Assembly: GCF_003515705.1 (NCBI RefSeq)
Contig: NZ_QWEH01000005.1
Location: 62,001 to 126,000 of the forward strand
Source: Oceanobacillus profundus
GTDB taxonomy: Bacteria; Bacillota; Bacilli; Bacillales; Amphibacillaceae
Reading direction: 5' to 3'
Length of the DNA stretch: 64,000 nt
The notes under the pieces were generated by a model that saw only the letters and a program-made list of their open reading frames with translations, made no database searches and was not told where the DNA came from. Each line of letters starts with the position of its first letter. The first letter of the stretch is position 1. Shown piece after piece: positions 1 through 8,711 of the stretch. The position numbers and the translations under genes were made by a program.

Positions 1-128
1 TGTATAATCTAATAATTATGTATTAATAATAAAAGAAATAGAATTCATATACTCGTCTATACTTGCTTTCTTCATCATATAAAGCACGCAGACATTTCTT
101 AGTTTATTAAGTCTGGATAATAGGAAGC

Positions 129-167
129 GAAGCATCGAAATACCTAAATTAGGTATTCCAATGCTTC
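129..167. repeat. Inverted repeat (copy 1 hairpin)
   Basis: GAAGCAT pairs with ATGCTTC and AATACCTA with TAGGTATT around a short A/T loop. No T-run follows on either strand, so this is not a standard intrinsic terminator. It lies just after the MPAAKTPV stop codon. Confidence 0.7.
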
Positions 168-175
168 TGTTACAC

Positions 176-202
176 TTAAACAGGCGTTTTAGCTGCTGGC
201 AT
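176..202 (-). CDS. Possible 8-residue leader peptide MPAAKTPV (copy 1)
   Basis: The ATG at 202-200 is preceded at good spacing by AAGGGAGGTG, and the frame closes with TAA after eight codons (MPAAKTPV). The near-identical block in the second repeat copy encodes MPAAKMRV. A strong RBS on a very short frame followed by a hairpin is the layout of a leader peptide. No function is known to me. An alternative reading uses the same bases as codons of a longer frame, but that frame is interrupted in copy 2. Confidence 0.4.
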   Translation of the reverse strand: MPAAKTPV

Positions 203-433
203 AATGACACCTCCCTTACAATTATCATCATTATAGAAGGATATTCACCATTTTACGCGTGGTAGATTGCTCATAATGAGCATTTATTTATAAACCTACC
301 GTTTCATAATTATGAGTTAAGATAAAAGAAATATATCTCATATACACTTCTAAAGTTATTTCCTTTATCATAAGAGAAAAACATTTTGTCCATGATTGCA
401 TTTTCTCGTATCTTGAATAAGTCAGGATATAAA

Positions 434-472
434 GAAGCAACCAAATACCTAAATTAGGTACTCGGGTGCTTC
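434..472. repeat. Inverted repeat (copy 2 hairpin)
   Basis: This is the homologue of the 129-167 hairpin. Several paired positions differ from copy 1, but pairing is kept through Watson-Crick or G-U pairs, which suggests that the RNA fold rather than the sequence is conserved. It sits after the MPAAKMRV frame. Confidence 0.65.
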
Positions 473-486
473 CATGCATCAAACGC

Positions 487-513
487 TTATACTCTCATTT
501 TAGCTGCTGGCAT
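487..513 (-). CDS. Possible 8-residue leader peptide MPAAKMRV (copy 2)
   Basis: This is the equivalent of the 176-202 peptide in the upstream repeat copy. The RBS AAGGGAGGTG and the MPAAK codons are conserved, the last three residues differ, and TAA closes the frame. A TATAAT box lies about 20 bases before the RBS. The first five codons are the conserved part. Role inferred only from layout. Confidence 0.4.
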   Translation of the reverse strand: MPAAKMRV

Positions 514-635
514 AATGACACCTCCCTTACGATTGTCATCATTATAAAAGGATATTCACCAATTTACTCTTGGAAAATTGCACATAATAGGGGTTCGTAT
601 AAAAACCTTCCATTTCATGCACTTTTAAATCCCTA

Positions 636-1628
636 TTATTCATTTAAATTCCGTTCTAAATCTACTATTAAGGTGCTTAATCTGACTAGATTATCATGTT
701 CACATTGAATTATTTTATTAAATTTCTTTTCAATTCTTTCATACATTTGGGTTAATTTGTTTGTGTGCAGACCTTTTAATAACATATTGCTTAATGAAGA
801 CCAACTATGAGAGGCAGTTATCAAAAAAGAGGTGTCATGACTTGGAATGTGTTTCTCAAGTAATCTATAAAAATTTAGACGTGAATTAGAAAAGTCTTTA
901 AGACTGTTAAACCAGTGACCTATTTCATCTTCAAATTGCTCGTACTCTTTATTATCACCATCTCTAATTGTTAATAGTAGTCTATCTTTTAACGGCGGTA
1001 AGCCCTGTATTCCAAAGTATCCTTTTAAATCTTTATTTTTTATTGTCCGAATCCCAAGCATCGCGTTATAATTTTCAGCAACGATTAAAAGAATTTCTTT
1101 TTGTGTCAACCCTTTAAAATTCGCTTTAGCTTTAATAAAATATAGTTGAAGAATGGCATTATTAAAATTAGCTTGATAAGATTCCATCGCTTTAACTAAG
1201 TTTTCTCTTGTTATCTTCCCTTCAAAATGATAATAATGGTCAAAAATCTTATATGCTTCTCCTTCTTTTTCATACACTTCTATAAAATGATCTAAGTTAA
1301 GATTTTTATAGGAAACAGTATAGTCTAATTCAAATGCATCTACTGTTAGTGCAACTGGACCATGCGATACAAGAAGTTTATCTACGCTTTCTATGCATTT
1401 GTCTAATAAAGCATAGTCTTGGGAATAAAAATTAATATCATTTTTAAACTGAGAGTGTATTGTTTTATATTTGGGATCCAGCAAAAAATTAATACCATCC
1501 TTAATATCAAAGTATAGCCCGCATTGATACCATATTTCTTCCTTAGGGATTCCTTGTTGTATTGCTAATGATGTTATAACTGTTTGAAAACAGTTCAATG
1601 AATGATCTTTTATCAAGCTACTACTCAT
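636..1628 (-). CDS. BtrH/C39-like transferase-fold protein
   Basis: A 330-residue protein with the pattern of BtrH N-terminal/C39-like papain-fold proteins: a Cys in HSLNCFQ near residue 13, a His in LDHFIEVY and an Asp in IFDHYYHF, consistent with a Cys-His-Asp triad. In butirosin biosynthesis BtrH moves an ACP-bound acyl group onto the aminoglycoside. Here an acyl or aminoacyl transfer role is inferred, and a peptidase-like role is the alternative. The C-terminal half is helical and lacks a motif I recognise. It is the last gene of the 12.1-0.6 kb operon and overlaps the preceding gene by 8 bases. Related proteins are at 8712-9689 and 31592-32527. Confidence 0.6.
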   Translation of the reverse strand: MSSSLIKDHSLNCFQTVITSLAIQQGIPKEEIWYQCGLYFDIKDGINFLLDPKYKTIHSQFKNDINFYSQDYALLDKCIESVDKLLVSHGPVALTVDAFELDYTVSYKNLNLDHFIEVYEKEGEAYKIFDHYYHFEGKITRENLVKAMESYQANFNNAILQLYFIKAKANFKGLTQKEILLIVAENYNAMLGIRTIKNKDLKGYFGIQGLPPLKDRLLLTIRDGDNKEYEQFEDEIGHWFNSLKDFSNSRLNFYRLLEKHIPSHDTSFLITASHSWSSLSNMLLKGLHTNKLTQMYERIEKKFNKIIQCEHDNLVRLSTLIVDLERNLNE

Positions 1629-2175
1629 TTATCTTCACCTCAATTGTCATACAAAAAATATGCATAGAAGGGTTATCCTCAAATAACAAATTATTTGCCT
1701 GTATTGGCTTATCAAAATCGATAGATGTATACCAAATAATTGGAGAAAAATTATCATTTATTCCATTTTGTGTATGGGTATAAGGAAACTTAATCACAAT
1801 TTCTTCATCAAATTGTGGAAATGGTTGAATAAAATCAGAGAAACAAATAGACTTACTGGCAAGAGGTTTGAAATCGTTATAAATATGTACCTCTTCACAA
1901 AAGGAACCATTGTTTGAAGTACCCAAAACATGGATTTTTTGGATGTCCCATGTTTCCCCAAAATATATCCTCTGTCCAGTCATTTCCACATTGTCACCTG
2001 AATTATTCTGCGAGAATTTAAATGGAATACCTTTATAGATAATATTTTTATTAAAATTAATTAATTTTTGAGGCAAAGATGAAAAGCTTAAACTAAGCTC
2101 TCCTTTCTCTAAATCATCTTCGTTTGTAAAACCTTTGTTATTAAACCAATAGTGCAGGTTTATTATTTTATACAC
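1621..2175 (-). CDS. Hypothetical beta-rich protein, possibly carbohydrate-binding
   Basis: A 184-residue protein with a GTG start 9 bases after a GGGGAG site. I do not recognise a named family with confidence. The pattern of a short IPF strand, DNVEMTGQRIYF and IHVLGTSNNG resembles galactose-binding-like beta-sandwich modules attached to glycosidases. No signal peptide or membrane segment is visible. It lies in the cluster operon between the VOC protein and a BtrH-like protein, so binding or presenting a sugar intermediate is possible but only inferred. Confidence 0.5.
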   Translation of the reverse strand: MYKIINLHYWFNNKGFTNEDDLEKGELSLSFSSLPQKLINFNKNIIYKGIPFKFSQNNSGDNVEMTGQRIYFGETWDIQKIHVLGTSNNGSFCEEVHIYNDFKPLASKSICFSDFIQPFPQFDEEIVIKFPYTHTQNGINDNFSPIIWYTSIDFDKPIQANNLLFEDNPSMHIFCMTIEVKINE

Positions 2176-2224
2176 AATAAAATGCTCCCCTATTTAATTT
2201 TAAAGTTTGCCAACTGTAAACATT

Positions 2225-2581
2225 TTAGCTACAAACCATCAGTATATTTCCTTCTAAATCTTCAAACAAGAACCCAGAAACAGAACCAGCATTGCTAAAA
2301 TCGTATACCTTTACTCCCTTATCTTTTAATTTCCGATGAGACGCTTCAATATCTAAACTATAAAAGGTAAATACCGGGTGTTTTGGGCGCACTTTTTCAG
2401 TTGATCTCCAAGTTAAGAGTGTAAGGTTTACACCCTCCATATGGAGTTCCACAAATCCTTTTGGTAAATCTTTCTTTCTAACAGAGAATCCCAAAGTTTT
2501 TTCGTACCAATTACTTGCTTTTTCAAGATTATCGAAATGTATAAATGTACAACATATGTTATTTTCAAATAATAATCCCAT
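2225..2581 (-). CDS. VOC (glyoxalase/bleomycin-resistance) superfamily protein
   Basis: About 118 residues with the two beta-alpha-beta-beta-beta repeats of the vicinal oxygen chelate fold: NWYEKTLGFSVRKKD in the first half and FLFEDLEGNILMVCS at the C-terminus. The start MGLLFENN at 2581 follows a GAAGGGA site and lies 5 bases after the carbamoyltransferase stop; a longer frame upstream would overlap that gene without a ribosome site. Such small VOC proteins act as drug-binding resistance proteins, epimerases or dioxygenases. Here self-resistance or a tailoring step are both open. Confidence 0.75.
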   Translation of the reverse strand: MGLLFENNICCTFIHFDNLEKASNWYEKTLGFSVRKKDLPKGFVELHMEGVNLTLLTWRSTEKVRPKHPVFTFYSLDIEASHRKLKDKGVKVYDFSNAGSVSGFLFEDLEGNILMVCS

Positions 2582-2585
2582 ATGC

Positions 2586-4223
2586 TCAGTCCCTTCTCTC
2601 TCTCTTTTTAATAATAAATTTGCCAATTACTAAGTAATCTAAATTTAGCTCTAAAAAACTTTTAATTGCCTCTGCTGGAGTTTCAATAATAGGCTGACCG
2701 TTAGTGTTAAAAGATGTATTTAGTAAGACTGGTATTTGGGTAATGGAGTAGAAGCTATTTAAAAGATTGTAAAACTTTGGATGTATTGACTTTGTTACTG
2801 TTTGTACTCGTGCGGTCTTATCAACATGGGAGACCGCAGGTAATTGATTTACCTTTTCTTTTTTAATTGGAAATACATTTAACATAAAAGGAGAATGCAC
2901 GTTGCTAGCAAAGTATTGATCTTGATATTCAGCCATTACAGCGGGAGCAAAGGGTCTAAATACCTCTCTTTTTTTAATCAGCAGATTAAGTTTGTATCTA
3001 TTCTTTATTTGCCTCGGGTCGGCCAAAATGCTTCGATTACCAAGAGCTCGTGGTCCAATTTCTGATCTCCCTTGAAACCAGCCTACGATATTTCCTTCTG
3101 ATAGTTTCCTTGAAGTTATTTGATCGATATCTTCCGTATAATTAACACTGATTTGATCCTGAAATAATTTTATGGCATGTTGAATGTCATCTTTCGAATA
3201 CTCTTTTCCAAGAAAGGGAGAAAAAGGGGTTTTAGCAGGTTCCCATATATTTCCTAACTTTGAATAATATAAGTAAAGTGCACTGCCAATTGAACAACCT
3301 GAATCGCTTGAAACAGGGAAAATATATATATTCTCAAATGGGGTTTCATTCAAAAGTCTTGTGTTCGCCACACTATTTAATGCTACACCGCCTGAAAAGC
3401 ATAGATTTGGAGATCTAGTTTGCTCATATAACCGACAAGCTAGCTTAATTAATATTTCTTCTGTATGATACTGTACAGCAAAAGCAAAGTCGGCTTTCGT
3501 CTGTAAAGGTTGATCAGTAGTGGCCAATTCCTCTTTAATAAAGTTCTTTAATCGATTTAAATCACTTCTGGACTGCAAAAAATATCCTTTATCAAGATGA
3601 TAGAATTTGTAAAATAATTTTACGTATTTTTCACATCCATAGGATGATAGCCCCATTGTTTTTCCATCTTGAAGGAAATGAAAACCAATCCCTTCCGTAA
3701 CAGCTCGGTAAAAACCACCTATCGAGTTATGAGGATGGAATTCAAAACTCTCATTGGTGTCTGTTGTTCCGTAAGTTGAAGATAATTTATGAATTTTATT
3801 TTCTTTCCCAGTGTATAATGTTATCGTTTCATATTTATTATTATTTTCTCCAAAGTAACTTCCATTCCCATCTACGACAAGTATAGCGGCATCCTTAAAG
3901 GGAGAAGTAAAATAAGCGCTACTTGCGTGCGTTAGATGATGATTGAAGAATATTGTTTTGTCGTGAAATTTTGCAGTATAACGCGGGTCTATAATATCGT
4001 TTGACGTAATAATATCAATCTCATTTATGTGATAACCAGACGATTGAAGACAATAGTTAGCTGCTTTGTTCCTGGCACGTTTAATATTTGATGTATCCCG
4101 TGTAAATAATGAGTGTTTTATTCTATTCAGCCGCTCCTCTTCAATAGCTGAAATAATTTTTCCATTCTCAATGATACATGCAGAAAAGCTATGCCCTGAA
4201 CCTCCTAGTCCTAAAATTTTCAC
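2586..4223 (-). CDS. O-carbamoyltransferase, TobZ/NodU family (copy 1)
   Basis: A 545-residue NodU/TobZ-type carbamoyltransferase. The N-terminal Kae1-like domain opens with ILGLGGSGHSFSA and has the metal-binding HHLTHASSA near residues 95-103. The nucleotide site SGGVALN and the YrdC-like GPRALGNRS and NTSFNTNGQP motifs are intact. The family makes carbamoyl-adenylate from carbamoyl phosphate and ATP and transfers carbamoyl to a sugar hydroxyl. Length is normal. One of four homologues in this window; it lies between the acyl-CoA-dehydrogenase-like gene and the VOC gene. Expected to be active. Confidence 0.9.
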   Translation of the reverse strand: MKILGLGGSGHSFSACIIENGKIISAIEEERLNRIKHSLFTRDTSNIKRARNKAANYCLQSSGYHINEIDIITSNDIIDPRYTAKFHDKTIFFNHHLTHASSAYFTSPFKDAAILVVDGNGSYFGENNNKYETITLYTGKENKIHKLSSTYGTTDTNESFEFHPHNSIGGFYRAVTEGIGFHFLQDGKTMGLSSYGCEKYVKLFYKFYHLDKGYFLQSRSDLNRLKNFIKEELATTDQPLQTKADFAFAVQYHTEEILIKLACRLYEQTRSPNLCFSGGVALNSVANTRLLNETPFENIYIFPVSSDSGCSIGSALYLYYSKLGNIWEPAKTPFSPFLGKEYSKDDIQHAIKLFQDQISVNYTEDIDQITSRKLSEGNIVGWFQGRSEIGPRALGNRSILADPRQIKNRYKLNLLIKKREVFRPFAPAVMAEYQDQYFASNVHSPFMLNVFPIKKEKVNQLPAVSHVDKTARVQTVTKSIHPKFYNLLNSFYSITQIPVLLNTSFNTNGQPIIETPAEAIKSFLELNLDYLVIGKFIIKKRERRD

Positions 4224-4232
4224 TTAATTCAC

Positions 4233-5378
4233 CTACCAACGGTTTTTCAATGTTATGATACCAAAAAAGTCTTTTGCAACAAGTTCATACAGAACATCGT
4301 GTTGTGGAGGATGATAAAGTCCAGCCACAACATCCTTATAGAGTTCGGATAAATAATTGCTCTTTGAAAGAGATTTTATCCCTACTACTTTTAAACCAAT
4401 GTCGACAATCTCTTTCGCTGACTTGGTCGTATACTCCTTAGTGACTAAACTGATTTTCTTTATTTCCTTTTTTGTATTATAGTCAGTTGGGGATTCAAAA
4501 AATTTCTTAAGGGCATCACAGTAATGAATTATTTGGGAGTAGCTAGTTTCTAGGAAGATAATCATTTGAGCGACACTATATTGCGCTCCAGGTAAGAAAG
4601 ACAGTGGCTTATTCATGTGGGGAATTTTTTGGTTCGTTGCTTGCTCCCTTACATACGCTAAAGCCCCCTCAGCCATTCCATAATACACTCCGCAAATACT
4701 TAATCGAAATAAATAACCAAACAGATCTGTTTCCTCAGCCGAATTTTTAGGCAGTATAACTATATCGTTGTTTGAAACAAAAACATTATCAAGTACGATA
4801 CTATTGCTTTGTGTATACTCCATTGCAATAGAATCCCAATTATTGATAACTTGGATTCCTAAGTCATTTTTGGACACAATAGCAACAAATATCCCAAGGT
4901 CTTTCCCATTGTATTTTTCAATTCTACAATAAACAGGCAGATAATTGACAGAGGGCTCCATCGATACAAAGGGTTTTACGCCTGTTAAGATATATCCTCC
5001 ATCCACTGCCTTAGCTATAATATTAAAATCATTCTCCTTAAAGGTATAAGGTGATACAAAATAAATCCCTGGTTCATTTAAGGAGGCTAATAAGTAGCCC
5101 TCTTCTTTTACAGCATTAATATACTTTACTGCTAGCTTGTATTTATTCTTAATTAAATTTAAACCCCATAACGTGTATAAGTGCATTGCAAAGCACAATG
5201 CTGTATTATGGCATATAGTTGAAAGCTTACTAATGAAAAAAAAGTAATCTTTTGGAGTTAGATCATTTTTTAAAGTTAATAGATGATAATTTTCATTGAT
5301 TAAATAATCTAACTTTCCCTTTATATCATTTTTACTATATTTGTTTAATTGCTGTTCAATATCATGAAAAAATTCCAT
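4233..5378 (-). CDS. Acyl-CoA dehydrogenase-fold flavoprotein
   Basis: A 381-residue protein of the ACAD fold: helical N-terminus, a central beta-domain with GIYFVSPYTF, GGYILTGVKPFVSM and the VFVSNNDIV strand, then a C-terminal helical bundle (YYGMAEGALAYVREQ). In sugar antibiotic clusters this fold can be a flavin-dependent N-oxygenase (nitrososynthases such as EvdC) rather than a dehydrogenase. The gene sits between a PhyH oxygenase and a carbamoyltransferase, and no CoA pathway genes adjoin it, so a sugar or amine oxidation is the better guess. The catalytic base cannot be assigned by eye. Confidence 0.7.
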   Translation of the reverse strand: MEFFHDIEQQLNKYSKNDIKGKLDYLINENYHLLTLKNDLTPKDYFFFISKLSTICHNTALCFAMHLYTLWGLNLIKNKYKLAVKYINAVKEEGYLLASLNEPGIYFVSPYTFKENDFNIIAKAVDGGYILTGVKPFVSMEPSVNYLPVYCRIEKYNGKDLGIFVAIVSKNDLGIQVINNWDSIAMEYTQSNSIVLDNVFVSNNDIVILPKNSAEETDLFGYLFRLSICGVYYGMAEGALAYVREQATNQKIPHMNKPLSFLPGAQYSVAQMIIFLETSYSQIIHYCDALKKFFESPTDYNTKKEIKKISLVTKEYTTKSAKEIVDIGLKVVGIKSLSKSNYLSELYKDVVAGLYHPPQHDVLYELVAKDFFGIITLKNRW

Positions 5379-5391
5379 TTAAGGACCCCAT

Positions 5392-6225
5392 TTAATATAT
5401 CTTTTCTCCTTTATTGACTTCACCAGCGGGTAATAGTAAATCTCGGATAAGTCCGTGATCTTTATTAACTTTTTTCTTAACGATGTTTCCCTTTCTATCA
5501 TATAAATTATTAAAGTTCGAAAATACTTTCTCTACATCACTTGTTGTAAAATGAATAGCAAATGACCTTCGAAATTTGTTTAAAGTATTATTCCCATTAG
5601 AACCATGAATTGTATTGCCATCAAATACGACCACATCACCTGGCTGTGTTTCTATATGAACAATTTGCATATCTTCAGGTAGATTAGGATTATCCTCATT
5701 GATGGCAGTTGTTAACACACCATAAGGGTGTGCGGAAGATAGATTAATAGAAAAAAGCCCAAATTTATGCGATTTTGGAATAAAACATAGACTACCGTTA
5801 TCTTTATTTGTTTCCTCAAGACTGATCCATAAAGCCACATTGTTCGAAGGTATACACCCGTTATCTATGTTATCTTGATGGAATGGCAATGCCTTGGTTT
5901 GTGGCCCTTTAAAAAAACATGTAGTTCCGATAACTAAGGGTTCTTCTCCTAACAGCTCTTTTGCTATTTCGAAGTTTCTATTATCTATCATGAACTTTTT
6001 CATCGTGTCATTTTGATTCTGCACTTCATGCATGGTTGGAAATAAACTCTCCATTGGCAGCTTTGCATCAACTATGATTTCATCATTTAAAAATTTTTCT
6101 AACCATAATTTCTTAAATACCTGTTTGATTTTGGTCATTTCTTCAGATTTATATACATTTCTAATAATGAAGTAACCTTCGTTTTTAAAAAAATCCAAAT
6201 CTTCTTTTGATAAGAATGCAACCAA
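5392..6225 (-). CDS. PhyH-type Fe(II)/2-oxoglutarate oxygenase 1
   Basis: A 277-residue phytanoyl-CoA dioxygenase-like protein. The iron site is HQD in PFHQDNIDNG and His in TIHGSNGN; the following FRRSFAIHF supplies the likely 2-oxoglutarate-binding Arg. A TTG start at 6225 is supported by AAGGAGG 7 bases before it. It belongs to the same subgroup as 13362-14195 and 14208-14972 by its C-terminal NxLxxRxGxxVxxK/R signature. Related oxygenases hydroxylate, epoxidise or cyclise saccharides, and build orthoesters in hygromycin B and orthosomycins. Substrate unknown. Confidence 0.85.
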   Translation of the reverse strand: MVAFLSKEDLDFFKNEGYFIIRNVYKSEEMTKIKQVFKKLWLEKFLNDEIIVDAKLPMESLFPTMHEVQNQNDTMKKFMIDNRNFEIAKELLGEEPLVIGTTCFFKGPQTKALPFHQDNIDNGCIPSNNVALWISLEETNKDNGSLCFIPKSHKFGLFSINLSSAHPYGVLTTAINEDNPNLPEDMQIVHIETQPGDVVVFDGNTIHGSNGNNTLNKFRRSFAIHFTTSDVEKVFSNFNNLYDRKGNIVKKKVNKDHGLIRDLLLPAGEVNKGEKIY

Positions 6226-6237
6226 GGGACTCCCTCC

Positions 6238-6471
6238 TTATTTGGTTGATACTAATTTTGAAATATAATCATAAGCATCACCAAGCGTTTTTATATCGTC
6301 CAGATTTAAATTATCATCAAGTATATCGATGTTGTACTCTACTTCATATTCAATCAGAAGCTCAATTACATGCGTTGAATCCATTCCAAGTTCTTTAAAC
6401 GAGCTTTCAAGTTCTAACTTATCACTTTCTACTATTTCTTTCGCAACTTCTATAAATTCCTCTTTATTCAT
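6238..6471 (-). CDS. Acyl carrier protein 1
   Basis: A 77-residue acidic four-helix carrier protein with the phosphopantetheine attachment Ser in LGMDSTHV near residue 31. It is 12 bases upstream of PhyH 1, and its ATG overlaps the stop of the glycosyltransferase gene. It is one of three carriers in the cluster. Its partner could be the SerRS-like ligase at 11013-12128 or an acyl ligase. The local AcpS-type enzyme could activate it. Confidence 0.88.
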   Translation of the reverse strand: MNKEEFIEVAKEIVESDKLELESSFKELGMDSTHVIELLIEYEVEYNIDILDDNLNLDDIKTLGDAYDYISKLVSTK

Positions 6472-7613
6472 GTGTCTCCTCCTAAAAAATTTCGAATGAT
6501 TTCTACGGTATGCTTTGTAGGATTGTAAGAAAGTACTGTTTTTTGTAGATTTCTAGATGTGTTCATAGATTTAGCTATACAATACATTTTATTGAGCAAA
6601 TTTTTTTTATTTAGTTGACTTGGTAAGATCGTTTCCGATATTCCAAGTTGATTACATAAATCTGCCCAAATTTCATGATCATCACCTAGTGGTATAATAA
6701 TCATAGGTTTCCCGTATTTGATTACATTTTGCAGCGTACCACATCCACCATGGGTTACAACATAATTAACTTGTGGCAACAAGTAATCATGTATTGGTAC
6801 ATCTTTTATCCAATAAATGTTTGAAGGTAGTTCTTTCCCCCACCAACTTCTTTGGTCGGAAATGATAACCTCATATGAATTGTCATTTCCATATGCATCA
6901 ATAACTAATTCTATATAACGGTTCATTACTTCTCGATATTCAATTCTTGGGATCGAAGATGTACAAACTAGTATTTTAGTTTTGGAAGGACTCAAACCAA
7001 ATTGATACTTACCTTTATTATTTTGCTCCACTTGATTGTTCAGATTTCCAACGAGTAACGTGTTTTTAGGTAACTGTATTTTATTATTTAGTAGTTCTGG
7101 GTATACAAACACTAGATGTTTATAAGGGGAAATCCCTGCTAGATCTCCTCTTGAACGAACAGACCCTTTTGACAGATTCGGAAGATGAATAATTGAACGC
7201 AGATGATTTAAATTTTTTTCGTAGTTAACTTGAAATCGTTTATTCACTATAGGATTACCTGGAATCAAATCAAACGGAAAAGGAACGGTAGTTTGAAAAC
7301 TTATCCATGGTATTTTGTACCTTTCAGCAATGTATGCTGGTGGTGGCTGAGTGGAATCGCAAAAGAATAAATCATAATAATGCGGATTAATTTTTGCTAA
7401 TATCTCATTATAAAATTCGTCTAAAAATAGATTAGGAATTTTATCCCAACCGACTTTCACAAATTTTATCCCTGTTCCTCTTACATAATTCTCATTTTGT
7501 TCGTGACCCAAAAGAGTAACATTATATCCTTGCTCTTGTAAGGCAAGCCCTATATTTAATGCTGGTAAAAAGTGACCTAATAACCGTTGACTACTTATTA
7601 ACACCTTAACCAT
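6468..7613 (-). CDS. GT1-family glycosyltransferase (MGT/UGT-like) 1
   Basis: A 381-residue GT-B glycosyltransferase. The N-terminal acceptor domain begins VLISSQRLLGHFLPALNIG, and the C-terminal donor domain holds VVTHGGCGTLQNVIKYGKPM, the UGT-type nucleotide-sugar signature, followed by IIPLGDDHEIWADL. Members glycosylate antibiotic aglycones or sugars using nucleotide-activated donors. Its stop overlaps the ACP 1 start, which suggests coupled translation. A second GT1 enzyme is at 42268-43488. Confidence 0.88.
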   Translation of the reverse strand: MVKVLISSQRLLGHFLPALNIGLALQEQGYNVTLLGHEQNENYVRGTGIKFVKVGWDKIPNLFLDEFYNEILAKINPHYYDLFFCDSTQPPPAYIAERYKIPWISFQTTVPFPFDLIPGNPIVNKRFQVNYEKNLNHLRSIIHLPNLSKGSVRSRGDLAGISPYKHLVFVYPELLNNKIQLPKNTLLVGNLNNQVEQNNKGKYQFGLSPSKTKILVCTSSIPRIEYREVMNRYIELVIDAYGNDNSYEVIISDQRSWWGKELPSNIYWIKDVPIHDYLLPQVNYVVTHGGCGTLQNVIKYGKPMIIIPLGDDHEIWADLCNQLGISETILPSQLNKKNLLNKMYCIAKSMNTSRNLQKTVLSYNPTKHTVEIIRNFLGGDT

Positions 7614-7647
7614 TTAAAGTCCCACCTAATTTTACATTTTCATCTCG

Positions 7648-8709
7648 TTACTTTATAAATACTCCATCTTTCATAATTAACGAATTATCAAAATAGATTT
7701 CTCCACCTCCATCCCTCTCTAATAATGAAAGTACTAAATCCATATGAACTGTAGAATCATTGTAGTTATAAGCACTTTTATAAGACTGCCCTAATGCAAG
7801 GTGGATACTTCCTAACATCTTTTCATCGTATGCAGAAGTAGTAAAAGGCTTTATGATATAAGGATTTAACCCTATGCCAAATTCACCGAAGTAGTTTGCT
7901 CCATGATCAGAATCTAATATTTCCTTGAATCGTTTATTATTACTAGTATTAAAGTAAGTCAGTTCACCATTTGTATACTCTAATGTTACAAAGTCAAAAT
8001 TTACTCCAAAGGAGTTAAAAGGAACATTAAAATTAATATAGCCATGTACGGTCGATAAATTGGGAGCTGTAAAGACCTCGCCACCAGGCAAATTATGTTT
8101 GCCATCACAATAATCAGAATCAATACCCTGTATTGAAAATTTCAAGTTGGTGTTTGGTGCAATAATTTTTACTTCGTTCGTGTTTTCTAAAAGTTTCATT
8201 ATGTCAACCGCTCTTTTATAAAATCTTTTATAATCAAACTTGATAATCGAATCTTCAAATACACGATTTACCTCTTTGCTTGACTGTTTACTTAGTTGTG
8301 ATAAAGCAATAGATGGCGCATGTATAAGTATCCATTTATTTGTTTGTTGTGCATATTTCATAATCGGTTCGTAAAAATACTTATAATACGATTGATGGTT
8401 TTTATTATCGATTTCATTCATCTCAAAAGTATTTATATCATGGGTAACACCAATAAAAGCATCCATTTCATGAAGCATTTTCAATTCATGTTTAAGTAGA
8501 TTTCTAAAGAATGAGGAATTTCCATAGTTGATGAGTGATTTTAACTCACTAATTTTTATTTGCTTCACATAAGCATAGGCCCCAATTATAGTTAACCGCT
8601 TTATCAAACTATCTACTAATGGAGACTCCCCAGTGGATAATATATATATTTTTTCTCTTTTATTTATATTTAAGGAATTGTATAGAACGACTTGTGCAAC
8701 ATCATCCAT
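7648..8709 (-). CDS. M29-type (AmpS) aminopeptidase-like protein A
   Basis: A 353-residue homologue of thermophilic M29 metalloaminopeptidases. The two-metal site is visible: Glu in GEFGIGLNP, Glu in DEKMLG, His in SIHLALGQ and the HxD of VHMDL near the C-terminus. It is somewhat shorter than the ~400 residues of typical AmpS. It is placed with an ACP, two C39/BtrH-like proteins and an aminoacyl-carrier ligase, so removal of a protecting aminoacyl group from an intermediate is a reasonable inference, much as BtrG trims the butirosin side chain. A paralogue is at 30464-31582. Confidence 0.8.
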   Translation of the reverse strand: MDDVAQVVLYNSLNINKREKIYILSTGESPLVDSLIKRLTIIGAYAYVKQIKISELKSLINYGNSSFFRNLLKHELKMLHEMDAFIGVTHDINTFEMNEIDNKNHQSYYKYFYEPIMKYAQQTNKWILIHAPSIALSQLSKQSSKEVNRVFEDSIIKFDYKRFYKRAVDIMKLLENTNEVKIIAPNTNLKFSIQGIDSDYCDGKHNLPGGEVFTAPNLSTVHGYINFNVPFNSFGVNFDFVTLEYTNGELTYFNTSNNKRFKEILDSDHGANYFGEFGIGLNPYIIKPFTTSAYDEKMLGSIHLALGQSYKSAYNYNDSTVHMDLVLSLLERDGGGEIYFDNSLIMKDGVFIK

Positions 8710-8711
8710 CT

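Larger units (their letters stand above)
11..618 (-). repeat. Tandem imperfect repeat, two ~310-bp units
   Basis: Two adjacent diverged copies (about 11-308 and 309-618) share the same order of elements on the minus strand: a TATAAT-like -10 box, an AAGGGAGGTG ribosome binding site, an ATG opening a very short peptide that begins MPAAK, then a long inverted repeat centred on CCTAAATTAGG. The copies differ by many substitutions and small indels, but the RBS/start block is almost identical. Neither copy carries a long convincing reading frame. The gene that these modules might precede would lie beyond position 1. Copy boundaries are approximate. Confidence 0.75.

Noticed and set aside
129-472. 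Left hairpins as intrinsic terminators
   Set aside because: No T-run follows the stems on either strand.
16-482. Two minus-strand frames of 64-71 residues in the left repeats
   Set aside because: The frames use the conserved ribosome site as codons, copy 2 breaks the longer frame at TGA, and the inverted repeats explain the similarity. I treat the region as leader modules, not protein genes.
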